Source: Axinella damicornis
Taxonomy: Eukaryota; Porifera; Demospongiae; Axinellida; Axinellidae
Reading direction: 5' to 3'
NCBI GenBank assembly: GCA_963931865.1
Contig: OZ007505.1
Coordinates: 2,713,694 to 2,777,693 of the forward strand
Length of the DNA stretch: 64,000 bases
In this document: positions 22,658 through 36,200 of the stretch, in pieces
Numbering within the stretch: the stretch's first letter is position 1
Layout: every line of letters starts with the position of its first letter
The notes under the pieces: generated by a model
Database searches by the model: none
What the model was told of the DNA's origin: nothing
The model's input: only the letters and a program-made list of their open reading frames with translations
Made by a program: the position numbers and the translations under genes

Positions 22658-25600
22658 TTACGTTTTGAATCCATTTTGAATTTTCAGACTCTTCTTCTTG
22701 ATTCTGATCGCTGACAGTCGGGCGTGTGGATTGCTTCTCCAGCACTCCTGCATGATGGAGGTGATCGCCACCACACACTGCATGGGAGGGATATGGGGAA
22801 GGTATCAGCATGTGATCACTTCTTGGGAATGCATCTCAAAGATACCATACAACATACAACAGCAGTCTTAGCAGATCCTTAGCTAAGATTTACTCTTACG
22901 AAATTTATTCAACACATCGGATTACAGTATGAGGAGGGTGTGTCATAGTAGGCCACAGTGAGGTAGTGTATACATGGTGAAGGTGTGCAGGAACAAAGGA
23001 AAGGTATTATACACGGATGGGCGACGAGTAAGCAATGGGTGAGAAGAAATTGATCCGAAGCCTACAGATTGACCCATACCATTCAGACTCACTTCTTGCA
23101 CAAAGTAGGATTACTGTTAGAGATCGGTTTAGAGAGGTGTATGCAGCTATTAATAAGACTACATACTTCCTTTCACTGACAGTTGTGCAGAATGCAAGGA
23201 ATCAAGAGCGCATGATGACATCATTGTTTTTTCACGGCGGAGGAGGAAGAGCGTGTGACTTCGTATTCTCCCGTGGTGAAAGCAGAATCTTTCGCGTGTA
23301 CTAAAAATAGCACATCCGGTCACGTTGTATCTAGATTGCGGGTCAGAACAGAGCGTGAGAAACGATACAGCTGCGAAATATTCGATCTCGAGCCAGAGGA
23401 CTATCAGTCAGAGACAGAACTGGGCCAATACCACCCCCTTCAACTTCATAGTACTTCGTGGAGCAAACAATCATCCACCGTTTCTCCCCGCCTGACTTTC
23501 AGGCTCGGGTAGAACGCAGAACGAATCGCTTTGTGTCGATAACGGCTGTGAGAACACAGACTTCGCAAGGTGAGCTCTGAGCGCTCCATTTACAGCTAGC
23601 TAGCAACTTTACAACGAGTACAGTGGCGTGATATCCAACGTGTTGAGCTCATGTGTTCTATTTTTAGTACACGCCAAAGATTCCGCCTGTTTCAAATTTT
23701 TGCCAGTCACACGCTCTTCCTCCGCCGTGAAAAAAACAATGATGTCATCATGCGCTCTTGAAGGAATATATGCACTAGCCTCGTTCCCAGGCCCCGCCCA
23801 GCTTTTCGTAGCTTGCAGTATGGAAAAGCGGGGAGAGCCCGGTATGTTTTCTCACATGAGCATTACGTAATCGACAAAATTATGGCCAAAATGTTCGGAA
23901 TGAAAATGTGAAGTTTCGCTTATTGCTCAACCAACTACATGTTCAACGCTTGGTATACATACCAAACATGTATAAGTCGCCCCCTGCTAGCCAGATACGT
24001 GTAGTAATTAGTTAGCTGGTACCTTAGCTCTTCTTGCTGTTCTGAGCCCCAGTCACCCACATTCAACTAAGTCCTTTCTACTACCTTTCTACCCTCGACG
24101 TCACGCATGTGAGGAAACATACCAGGCCCTCTGAGTTCTTTTGTGCAACCGAAAGCGGCATGCAGGCCTAGGAACAAGGCTACATATGCACACCTTCACC
24201 TATACACACACCCACACCCACACACCCACACCCACACACCCATCGGTCACACCCACACAATACAAACACACACACAACCACACCTACCTCCTCATTCTTC
24301 CACCTCTTCTCAATGCTTGGTCTCATTTTCTGCCCCACCACAACTCTCCTCATCTCATCAAAGGAGGGATCGTGTGAAACCAAATTAAAGTATGGCAACT
24401 GGTAGTCATTCACCTCACCTAAGAAACAAAATAGCAGAGGCAGCTCTGCATTATGCATGCTACTAAGCCAGTGGCTCAGCCTGAACATGGAATGGAGAAC
24501 GGAGTGTTGGCAAGCAGTCCCAGATGGAAATCAAACAGTATTTGGCCATGGTCAAAATCAGCAAGAGTGCATGATAACATCATTGTTTTTTCATGGCAGA
24601 GGAGGAAGAGCATGTGACTTCGTAGTCTCCTGTGGTGAAAGCAAAATCTTTCGCGTGTACTAAAAGTAGCACATCCAGTCAAGAGAACCTCAAAAGAGAA
24701 GCTCCTGTCGTAGCTATACACCATACGCACTGGCAGAACTGGCCCAATACCACCCCTTCAATTTCGAAGTACTTCGTGGAGCAAACAATCATCCACCGTT
24801 TCTCCCTAACTTCGAACTTCACATCCGATCTTGACCACTTCGACTTTCAGGCTCGGGTAGCAACGCAGAATGAATTGCTTGGTGTCGTTATCTTAAGGGT
24901 TGTGAACCTTTCTGAGAACGCAGACTTCGCAAAATGAGCTTTGAGCACTTCCATTTACAGCTAGCTAGCTAGCAACTTTACTCCAGGCACCATAATACAA
25001 TGGCGTGATACCAATCCACGATGAATTGAAGCCTACATTGGGCTCACGTGTTCTATTTTTAGTACACACCAGAGATTCCGCCCGTTTCAAATTTTGCCAG
25101 TCACACGCTCTTTCTCCTCCACCATGAAAAAAAAACACATGATGTCATCATGCGCTCTTGAAAATCAGTATAAAGACTTAAATGCTCAACATTTCCTGTT
25201 GTGTCAATCACAGGTCAAGCCCTAGACAATCGCCTCGAACGCACAAAAATGGGTCAGCAGAATCTATGCAATGAGCGTTAGAGTGCCAATTAGAACCGCT
25301 CAATGGCAAGTTGTCATTGCACTAATAGGGTTCAAAGTTCTAACACTTACTGCATCAGGCATTTCCCTTCAGACTTATTATAGAGAGTGACCAATATTTT
25401 GTGTTTATCGCACTCCCATACAACATCTGGGACTGCCACATACAGTGGCGTAGCCAAGCTGGGGCACATGCCCTACCAATTGTGGTTTGTGCCCTATCAC
25501 CCTACCAACATTAAATAATTACCCGAGTTACCACATGCTAAGAGATTAGTATAGAATGTGTTTGTGGCAGAGAGCTGAATCTCTGGAGCGAATCAAGCGA

Positions 25601-26449
25601 GCAATGTCAAGATTGTCCGGACAGTTAACTCTTTTCGACTGCATCTCATCCACCAAAGGATCAGAGCCAGAGCTACACCGTGACTGCAGAAGGCACTGAC
25701 CTGTTGACAGACGTGCTGTCGATAGATGGTGACCAATCCCTTCACCAGAACGCATCGATCCTCGTACATCTGGAACACGCAAAAGCACAAAAGGTGCCAC
25801 GAGAACCCATCCTGGTAACTGAAAAATGAAGGCGACTTTTTTCTTTCCGAGCTTCACGCGGACTGATCGGCACTATGTGTCTTTATGCACTGCCTTCAGC
25901 AGCGTGCCCCTGTAGTGCCCTACATTTCTGGCTACACCACTGGCCACATATACAATCACAGTACCTACCATCCACTTCGCAGCGCATGGCCATCTCCCAC
26001 ATTATCAGCCCAAAGCAGTATATATCCACCAACTTGTACGAGTCAAATAGTGTTGCATTGATACTCCCGTCCAAGATCTCAGGTGCCATGTATCGTTTAG
26101 TCCCCTGACGAGGGTGCGAAGGCATCTTATCCACCAACCCAGTTGATATAGTGTTCCGCAATGCTAAACCCAGATCTGTGATACAGCAACTTCCGTCTAG
26201 CTTCACCAAAACGTTCCTGCTCTTCAAGTCACGGTGGGCGATGCCGGGTTTTTCATCCATCTGTCCGCTTTGGATATCTTGGTGCAGAAAATGCAACCCG
26301 CTGGCAATAGAATAGACCATCTTATGGAGCTGGGAGGGGGTCAAAGTTCGCAGCTGGAGGTAGTCAAAGAGGGAGCCGTACGAGTGATACTCTATCACCA
26401 TCCACAACTCCAGGCCTAAGTCTGGTGCGTGTGTGTGTGTGGGTGGGTG

Positions 26450-26483
<34 letters not shown>

Positions 26484-27230
26484 TGTGATGTGTGGAGGGA
26501 GGTTGGTGTATGTGAGTGTGTGGGTGTGCTTGTGTGAGTAACACGCAATTTTATACTCACTCCTTCCTCAAACTCCCCCCCTCCCCCCATCACCATCACA
26601 GAATGTCTATACATTGACTCACTTGTGCCCTTGGTGTCCGAGATGATGTATCGTACAATGTTGTCGTGGTGCAGTCCGTAGGTTTTAAACATATTGCATT
26701 CTCGCTCAAAACTCTCCTGTTCAATGGCCGAAAATATTTTTATTGCTACATCCTCCCCACACCACCTCCCAAGCCACACCTCCCCATAGCGGCCTTTGCC
26801 TGACGGTAGAGTGTATGTGTGTGTGTGTGTGTATGCATGTGTATTGTGCGTGTAAGAGACTGATAGGATATTCAGTCATACAAACATAAATTTGAACATA
26901 CCAGCTAATTTCATTTTTCAATACCCTACATGCATGTATGTACATGTACCAATCAGTGTTGTAGTAATTGAATAACTAATTACGTAATGATTGGGGAGTT
27001 GAGAAAGAGGGTTAAGTAGTTGCTACACATCCTCACCAATAAGCTCAACTTTCTTGATTTCCCTGGCAATGGTCCGTTGCTCCAGCCGTGTCAGCCCGGC
27101 CCCGCTACTGGCTGAGTCAGTTCCAGTGACCTCCTCTATGCCATTCTCAAGGTCTGCCAGATTGTTGATACTGTACACCTGGGAGTGTTGGAGTCGGTGT
27201 GTGTTTGGTGCGAGTAATCGTGTGCGTGTG

Positions 27231-27272
<42 letters not shown>

Positions 27273-27862
27273 TGTGTGTGTAGTGTGTGTGTGTAGTGTG
27301 TGTGTGTAGTGTGTGTAGTGTGTGTGTGTAGCGTGTGTGTGTAGCGTGTGTGTGTGTGTGTAGCGTGTGTGTGTGTGTGTAGCGTGTGTGTGTGTGTGTA
27401 GCGTGTGTGTGTGTGTGTGTGTGTGACATACTGTAATGAAAGGCACACACACACCCATCCCTTCCACACACACACCCCTCACACATACACACTACCTGGG
27501 CATTCTTTAGCCTTCGTTTATGCATGGCGTAGGCTATCACCAGCACCGCAAAAAACGTCAGCACGATCACAGTTGCCACTAGGACAACTATGACTATCAA
27601 CCACCAGCTGAGGGGTGGAGGGGAGGTCGGAGGGGGGAACGATGGGCCTGTTGCAAGTACTGTGTGTGTGATGTGTGTGTGATGTGTGTGTGATGTGTGT
27701 GTGATGTGTGTGTGATGTGTGTGATGTGTGTGTGTGATGTGTGTGATGTGTGTGATGTGTGTGTGTGATGTGTGTGTGATGTGTGTGATGTGTGTGTGAT
27801 GTGTGTGATGTGTGTGTGATGTGTGTGTGATGTGTGTGATGTGTGTGTGATGTGTGTGTGTG

Positions 27863-27904
<42 letters not shown>

Positions 27905-30900
27905 TGGTGTGTGTGGTGTGTGTGCGTGTGTGGTGTGTGGTGTGGCATGGTGTGTGTGGTGTGGCATGGTGTGTGTGGTGTGGCGTGTGTAGGGGGTAGG
28001 GATGGAGGAAGGTGTGGTATGTGTAGGGGGTAGAGGAGGAGGAGGAGGGGAGGGGAGGAGGAGGAGAAGATCAGTAACACGACAAATGTAGACAACTGAG
28101 AAGGCTTGGCACGTATACGAAAAGGGCATGGCATAAGCAGGAAGCCTGTTGACACATGATGCACCATACACACTCACGAGGTATGGTTGTGAGTGATGCT
28201 GTGGGCTGCACTGGTGTAGAGAGGGCGGGGGAGGGAGGGAAGAAGGTTGGTGTGGGGATGGGACACCCTTCAGGGATGAACGGGGAGAGATCAACACCAG
28301 GTGGAATGTTTGCTGGGAACTGGCACTTGTTGCACACGTCACTATCACAACAGTGGCTGTAGGCTGGGTGGGTGTGTGTGTGTGCATGTGTGCATGTGCG
28401 CGGAGCATTGTTTCAGAGAAAATGATTGTTGTCCTGAACAAACAAAAACACCATCTACTTGAACTCAGCAGTAGTCAGCGAAGCAGCAACTAACGGCAAA
28501 TGACTTGCAGAAAATGGCTTTCAAAATGTGCCAACTTTGGCACAAAAACATACCCCAACTTATTTTGGTGAGACTAGTATAGTGTACTGAATCTACGATT
28601 ATGCGTAATTTCCACTTCCAAAGAGTAGAGAACTAAATCACAACACGCAACACGAGATTAAATATCACGCTCCCTTCAACTGCTACAAGAGTCTCGTGTT
28701 ACAAGTGTGCGCTGCACTACATGCAATCGTCATCAGAATTTACCCAATGTTGAATAACAGACATGCAACCACAGCCGCCAGTTTGCAAAAGTGGCACATC
28801 ATGCATGTGTAACTTACTACAACTGGGCTAGCCGCCATTTTCCTTACCTGACTGAGGAAGGTGTACACTGGGCTAGCCGCCGTTCCCTATCCTGACTGAG
28901 GAAGGTGTACCCTGGGCTAGCCGCCATTCCCTTACCTGACTGAGGAAGGTGTACACTGGCAAAATGCCTTCGTTTTTCAGTTACCAGAATGGGCTCTAAT
29001 GGCACCTTCCTTGCTTTTGAAAGTGGAGGGGCTCAGCCCCCCCCCCCAAGCCTCAAACCCAGGTGTGGAGGGAGGGGGAGAGAGCGCCTGGTATCCACTG
29101 TTTGCGCATGCGCTTAATTTCCCGACATTCTGGGAATCCCGGATAAGACCACGTCATTCCCGTGGCTTGTTGATGCCAGATACGTGTTCGGAACCATATC
29201 ACGATCGTATTCTGTCAATAATGGTGACTTTATGCAAGACCTAAACCAGACAATCATACCTCCAGCGACTTGAATGTGCAGCGATGATGCTCGAACCCAA
29301 GCAGAGGGCATCTTTGAAGTGAATATACGAAGTGACTCTGGCTACACACTGGTTTTGGTAAGTCATTGTGTTGTACCATTCGCGTTTGATGTGAAGCTTG
29401 CCTGAGATGACAGCGCAGTCATTGTAGTCTCATCCCTCATGGCATTGATCACAGTTCCAAGCATGAGAGTGAAAACTATCATGTCTTTGTGGTTTTGTTG
29501 TGTGGTATAGACGTCATTGATCACGCCCAGAACGTCATCTGCATAAATCCACGTGATTTTACGTAACAACTAAGTGCATGCACAAACAGTGGATACCAGG
29601 CGCTCTCTCCCCCTCTTTGGTGCCTGGGTTTGAGACTACCCCTGCCCCCTCTATATCTCCGCCCCTAACACAGACACAGATACATGACTGAGAGCTACTA
29701 ACACAGACAGACTTACTCCGCTCGTTTGGATGATCCTGACGAGGAATGCAGGACAAAATACTGTCCACACAAAGATGAAGGACATTTAATACAGTGTTAT
29801 TGTGGTCGATGTTAACTTGAGTTTCACATCGTACTGCTCGACTATGGCAAGTGCTGTTCATGCAATGTGGCTGGTTGCAGTAACACACCAGATCTGGCAG
29901 GTGGGAGAGGAGGAAGGGCGGGAGGGAGGGGGAGGAGTGGGAGGGAGTGGGAGGGAGGGGGAGGAGTGGGAGGGAGTGGGAGGGAGAGGGAGGGAGTGGA
30001 AGGGAGGGGGAGGGAATGGAAGGGAGGGGGAGGGAGTGGAAGGAAGTGGGAGGGAAGGGAGTGGGAGGGAGTGGAAGGGAGGGGGAGGGAAGGGGAGTGG
30101 GAGGGAGTGGAAGGGAGGGGGAGGGAAGGGAGTGGGAGGGAGTGGAAGGGAGGGGGAGGGGAGTGGGAGGGAGTGGAAGGGAGGGGGAGGGGAGTGGGAG
30201 GGAGTGGAAGGGAGGGGGAGGGAGTGGGAGGGAATGGAAGGGAGTGGGAGGGAATGGAAGGGAGGGGGAGGGAGTGGAAGGAAGTGGGAGGGAAGGGAGT
30301 GGGAGGGAGTGGAAGGGAGGGGGAGGGAAGGGAGTGGGAGTGGAAGGGAGGGGGAGGGAAGGGAGGGAGTGGGAGGGAGTGGAAGGGAGGGGGAGGGAGG
30401 GGGAGGGAGGAAAGGGATGGGGAGTGGAAGGGAGGGGGAGGGAGGAGGGGAGGAAAGGGAGGGAGAGGGAGTGGGAGGGAGCGAGTGGAGGGAGGGGAAT
30501 GGAAGGGAGGGGAGCAAGTGGGAGGGAGGGGGAGGAGTGGAAGGGGCGAGCAAGTGGGAGGGAGGGGGAAGAGTGTGAGGGAGGGAGAGGAATACATTTA
30601 TACAAGTGTGAAAACGTATGGAGATGTAGGGATAGCAGAACAGCAAAAAGTAAGAAAACAAGCAGGGATGATGGCATAAAGCAGTTTAGTATACAACCCC
30701 ATCTTACATATCTTTCCCCATAATACATGTATAATGAGAAAAATATGTAGGGTGTTGTAAACTGAACTGTTTTATGCCATCATCCCTGCTTGTTTTCTTA
30801 CTTTTTGCTGTTCTGCTACCTCATTTTTGTAGCAGCAGCATCCACTCTGCACACAGTACACAATTTTGAGCTCAAAGTTCAAAGTTGCTCTCTACGCATG

Positions 30901-33156
30901 CATGCCACAAAGAAAATAGATTGCAGATGAAGCCATAGTTATTGAGTGGGCGGTTTCAAGCACCTTGTGAGATTTCAAAAAGCAATGGGGTCATGCACTG
31001 CTCAGTGTGCAAACACCATCGTGAGGGAGTCAGCCAAATTTGAACTAGCCCATCTGAAGAAAGAAACCACCGATTTGGGTGGTTTGGCGACTTTCTGGTG
31101 CGGTACTTTTGTGATGGTTTTTCACGACACTGGGAGTCTTCTTGACCAGGAAAACACTTAAAGATGAATAGTAAGTTGTCATAAAGGCTTATTTTTGAAA
31201 TTTCGATAATTTTTTTTTTGTATTAGCATCGAGGGGCAACCACACTCCTGGTAGCCGCGCTGCAAACCCAGTTGCGACTCGCCGTAGCGCAAGCTAGCTA
31301 AGTATTCCAATTCTTCCAATTAACGTACATGCCACGCGGCAACCACGTTCAAGTCGATCGCGAGCAATGGCGAACAAAAGGAAGACAAGACATTATTACA
31401 GCACTCACAACTTAGCCAGCACGGTATATAAGCGTCAGTGAACGACAGCGATCACGGCCGTGTGGTCAGAATCTTCGTGTGCCTTTCCTAAGAACAGTAC
31501 AGCCACCGGAAGTCGAGAGAGCGCTTGAGCAATGGCGGCCAACGGCGAGACAAAAGCGCTCATATGTCCACCACCAAGGTGAGTTTCAGCACCAACGTTT
31601 TACATTCAGGTCAGTGCATGATAGCGATCATGGCGGTGTAGTCAGAATCTCTGTAGGCCAATCCTAAGTACTCAAACATTATATTATTTATTTACGCGGC
31701 ACAATTTTCCCCCTACCAGGAGTGTAAATATTGTGTGTCTGCTCTATCCCTACATATAGACTCTACCGAGACTTATGATAGATGTACATGTATGTAGGGT
31801 TGAACTGCCAACTAATTAGTTTTAGAGCTAAGTGCTTGTTGTGATAGCAACATCATTCATGTGGAATATGAATATAATAACAGAGAGTGAGCGGTGGATT
31901 CCTCATTAGAGCAGCTGAAAGATGTGAAGGATGCCTGAGATGCTTGCTGTATGAGCCAGCAAGATCAAAGGAAACACGAGGCATGCTCAGAGGCAGCCTC
32001 AGTTCCAGCCTTTTATCTTGAGCTTCCTTGCACTGTTACAGCATGGGGAGTGGGAGAGCAATAAGCTGCTTGAGTATACCAAACCAGTTGACGTCTCAAT
32101 TCATACCTACCGGACCATCATTTGCGGTAGTTTCAGGCCATGTATGCTAACTATGCTGTGGTTCAAATGAAGTTTACAAAACCTTCTGCCCAAGACAACC
32201 AACGCATCATCATTGCAGTGATACATATTTGGACATCAGCAGAGATCACGACACCTGATCATAACCCGTCTCACTTGTGGGATCTCATCAAGCTTGAGCT
32301 GGATCTTGAGCTTGAGCTTCATCAGGCTTGAGCTGGATCTCATCAAGCTTGAGCTGGATCTCATCAAGCTTGAGCTACATCAGATCTATGTTGACTCAGC
32401 CAACTCTGGCTTCTGGATTAGCCTGGGGCAGAGGTGTGGCTACCACCCAGGTGTGGGCATGTGTAAATAGAATCCAACCTGGACAACTACTTGCAGCCAG
32501 TTGCTGTAAGTAGAGGACAATGGACGTGCAGACATGTCTATATCAGTAGGTGTATACATGTATCAGTAGCTAGCTGTAAGTAGAGGACTCTCACACTACC
32601 ACATCCCACACTTGACAAATCATTGAGATCCACTTATGTGTCCCCCAGCTAACAGCTGCAGGGACAAAAGACACTCATTCAGCAGCCAGCTGGCTGTAGC
32701 CACACACTTCAAGGTCAGGGACTACTGAAGTGGTTTAGAAGCCCACAGTGGTTTTTCTAGGACACCTTCCTGTAATTATTATCCAATTTGCTGTACAAAC
32801 TACATGAATGATGTGTGATGTGTGTGTATGTGTGTGTATGTGTGTGTATGGTGAGTGTTTGTGAGCTGTGCGCTTGTACGTGTATGCGCAGCGCATGTGA
32901 GTCCGTTTTGTGTACGTGCATGCATCGCAAGTGATCTATAAAAGTTACCCATCTTGAGTGTCAGGTTATCCCTAGTGAGTATTTACAGAGCTAGATCAAA
33001 GTGTGTCACCTAATCAATCGGCATACCTCATGGCTGTTTGATCGGCGGCTAATTACGCCCAGCATGATACACCTTGGGGTAAGTTGCACACACAAGCACC
33101 ATCTCCACACACACACACACCCTCCACATGTACACACACACACACACCCTCCACAT

Positions 33157-33220
<64 letters not shown>

Positions 33221-36200
33221 GGGGTAGTCACTACTTCATCCAAAAATTATGATCACACATGGCAGCAGTCAGTCAAATCCTGGTGGCTATAAATAGGGTG
33301 CCTTAGTGGCTGCCCACACTACATGGCCACATTAATTGACAAGCCACATTAATTGACAAGCCAGCAACTAGTCTCGGTACCAGATTCCAGCGTCTGGTTC
33401 CGAGACTACCCAACAACCACGGTACCAACATGAGGTGATGAGGTCATCACCTATTCATTAAGTAATAGTATCAAAAGTGCATGTTTATTTTTCTTTTGGC
33501 CATATTTTCTACACAGCACCTTCACAGAGAACCGCAATATAATAAGGTATCAGCAATCAGGCTCCCCACTTTGTCCTCAATAAATGAAAAGTTTTGTAAG
33601 CTGTGATTGTCTGTTTCAATGGTTCTATTAGGAAAGGATCCACTGTACCAGGTCATGCGACTCACACTATTAGGTCATGTGACTAACAGTATTAAATCAT
33701 GTGACCAACACCAATGCTGTAATTTTCTGGTTCAGTGGTTCTATTTGGGAATGGTAGATTGAATGTTAGGCACCATCACTCCCAAAAGGGAACTTTAATA
33801 GAAAGGAATTCTCCGTGCAGGAAACATGATGAATAGAGCATAGTACACTCACGTCCAACAGTGACGTCATAGTACACTCACGTCCCTTGCCAGTCAGCAG
33901 ACTACCTTCCATAGTCATTGGACAACTGTCCGGTGACTGTGTAGCTCCCCCCCCCGGCAAGAAGATAAACTTCCTACGACCTGAGCTAGTGCCTCATAAT
34001 TATGTTTACGAAGATGAAAAACACTATCTTTCTGACCGCCTTTAAATCTAGGAGCCTTCCATTGAGAAGTAACTCTCAATTTACCAGGTAATAGTATTAA
34101 GGCTGCACCGACACACCTACGCCGGTACCAATACCGGTCACCAAGTCAAATTTTGTCTCTGCCTTGTTGAACAGCTTAGTGGGGCACAAAAGGTGAAACT
34201 GTGGTATGATGGGAAGTTCACTCCTAGCAGATCAGCTTCCCCACCCTATTACTAGCACAGGGTTTCATAACTGGCCCACTCCCAACTAGAAAGTTACACT
34301 ATAGATTGTGACCTCAGATTGACCTTTTACTGCCCCCAGTTTGGATTGGCTACAGCACCAACATAGAGAAGTACATTTTCCGACCAAAGGATGGCTATCG
34401 GTCACTCCCACACCCTCAACATTCACAGCTGTGGTGAAGAGTTCTAGACCTGCTCTTGATAGAACTTGGTGGATGCAGAAAAACTCTGCTCAGAGGCACG
34501 CTGTGAGTGTCAGTGGCCCAGGAACTCCTGCGATTGAAGCAACCTGTGGAGTCCAGCAGAAGTAGTATATAGGGCAATCTGCATGAAACTCACAACAGTT
34601 TCCATGAAAACCCAGCTGTGCAGAATTTACCCAAGGTGCTGACTGAGTGGGAAGGTCCCACACGTGGGAAGAGGCTAAAAGGCCACGCTCTACTGACCAC
34701 ACACCAGCCTACAAACCAGCAAAGCCCTACAAATTGCTAGAGTTTCAGCGGCAATCACACCAACATTAGTGGATCTTTATCTCTACAACAGGTGCTCAGC
34801 CCCCCCCCCCCCCCCCCCCCCCCCCCCACACACACACACCACACACATTGAGTACCATTCCAGTGAACTATTCTCACAAACAGTATCCATGGTAACCGGC
34901 CCACACAGCCTTGCGTATTTGCGGATCCAGACTAACATAAGCTCACATAATTCTACATACCAAAATTTGCAGACTAAGCATACACATCGACCATTCCCAT
35001 GTCCAACGAGGCAGGGGGTGGGAGTACGTGTGGGGACGCTAGGCTACACTGTACAAACACACACTTGTGATGGGAAATTAGATACTCTTCATGAGGGTGC
35101 GAAACTGCTCACAAGGTGCAAGAACGGAATGCAAAACTTGTGCAACTGATCTCAAAACACAATTTCTGAACTCCAAACCATCAAAACCATGAAATAAACA
35201 ACTCATCCACAAATTTGATTGGTTGCTATGGCAACATCACTTTCTAATTCACGCAAAGTGTATGAGCTTTTGTAAAATGTTCGTCCAGATTTTAATTTCA
35301 AGTGAATCGAATGAACAAAAGTGCCTTGCTTTCGGAAATTCCTCTCAGTTAATAATATCTGCACTCGCCACATTGGGTTGTGCAAGCAGCCAGCGAATTG
35401 CTTGACAGAGTGTACTTCAGCCTTCGAACGTTCATTCCAGAGTATGCCAGAGTATGCGAAAGCTGATAGATGGAGAATCATAACCTTTGATGAGCACCAT
35501 TAGGTCCAGTGCTCACTGAAGCATCCAGTTCCATGGATGACTCATCCACCTCACAGATGCTGTTTTGTCTAGCACCAAGTTTGCAGGTGAACAGGACAAT
35601 TGGTGAGGGCACAAATGGAAGTCCCAAATATGTTCTGCTTCCTCTGACAGGAAGTACATTTGGCTCCTGCTGCTGTGTGGCCTCGTTCCCAGGCCATGCA
35701 GAGTTGTGTGGCCTGGGAACAAGACTAGCTGCTGCTAAGGCAAAAGGGCAATGACACTGCTTGGCAACACTAGCTGCGTTCCGGGCCACGTGGCTTTTTC
35801 CACTGGAGGTCTGGAGGTCTAGTGATCATCTAGTCTTTGTTGCCCAGTGTAGTATCATCCCCCGACTCTCCTCTGGAATTCGGTCTGGGTTTGACACCAC
35901 ACTGGAAGTGACTCGGGTCAAACAACCTCCATAGTACAGACATAGTAGCCTCTCCTTACATTCATCGAAAACGCGATTGCCATAGCAACAGAAACTACTT
36001 TCACAGAAAGGACATAATACAGCCTGACTATATCTATGAGGCAGACACCTAGGATTTAACAGCAGTCTCATGTTCTAGACGAACAGCTGTGTTACTATTC
36101 AAGAGTACAGTACACTGCAGAATAGACTGACAAACTCTGGCTTGATAAGCGTCATTGACCATCAGACTTCAGTGGGTTGTAGCAGTTGTGGATGCTGTTC

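Larger units (their letters stand above)
30593..33090. other. Receptor intron 1, part 1: repeats, no confirmed gene
   Basis: Contains an inverted pair near 30,650-30,680 and 30,778-30,815 (ATGATGGCATAAA... / its complement), a partial tandem duplication at 31,355-31,670, and a 21-bp CATCAAGCTTGAGCTGGATCT repeat at 32,285-32,385. No coding exon of the receptor is needed here. Confidence 0.55.

Noticed and set aside
27136..28441. His/Thr-rich open frames of 300 or more codons on the minus strand
   Set aside because: They are CA-repeat translations that overlap the true receptor exons and run through their introns.
29559..30728. Open frames of 250-390 codons on both strands (Ser/Pro/Leu-rich and Gly/Glu/Arg-rich)
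   Set aside because: They are forced by the GGGAGGGAGTGG satellite, which has few stops in any frame; no domain, start context or splice structure.
33651..33711. Three AGGTCATGTGAC-like motifs as a transcription-factor cluster
   Set aside because: They are short tandem copies in a repeat-rich intron, with no promoter context to support function.
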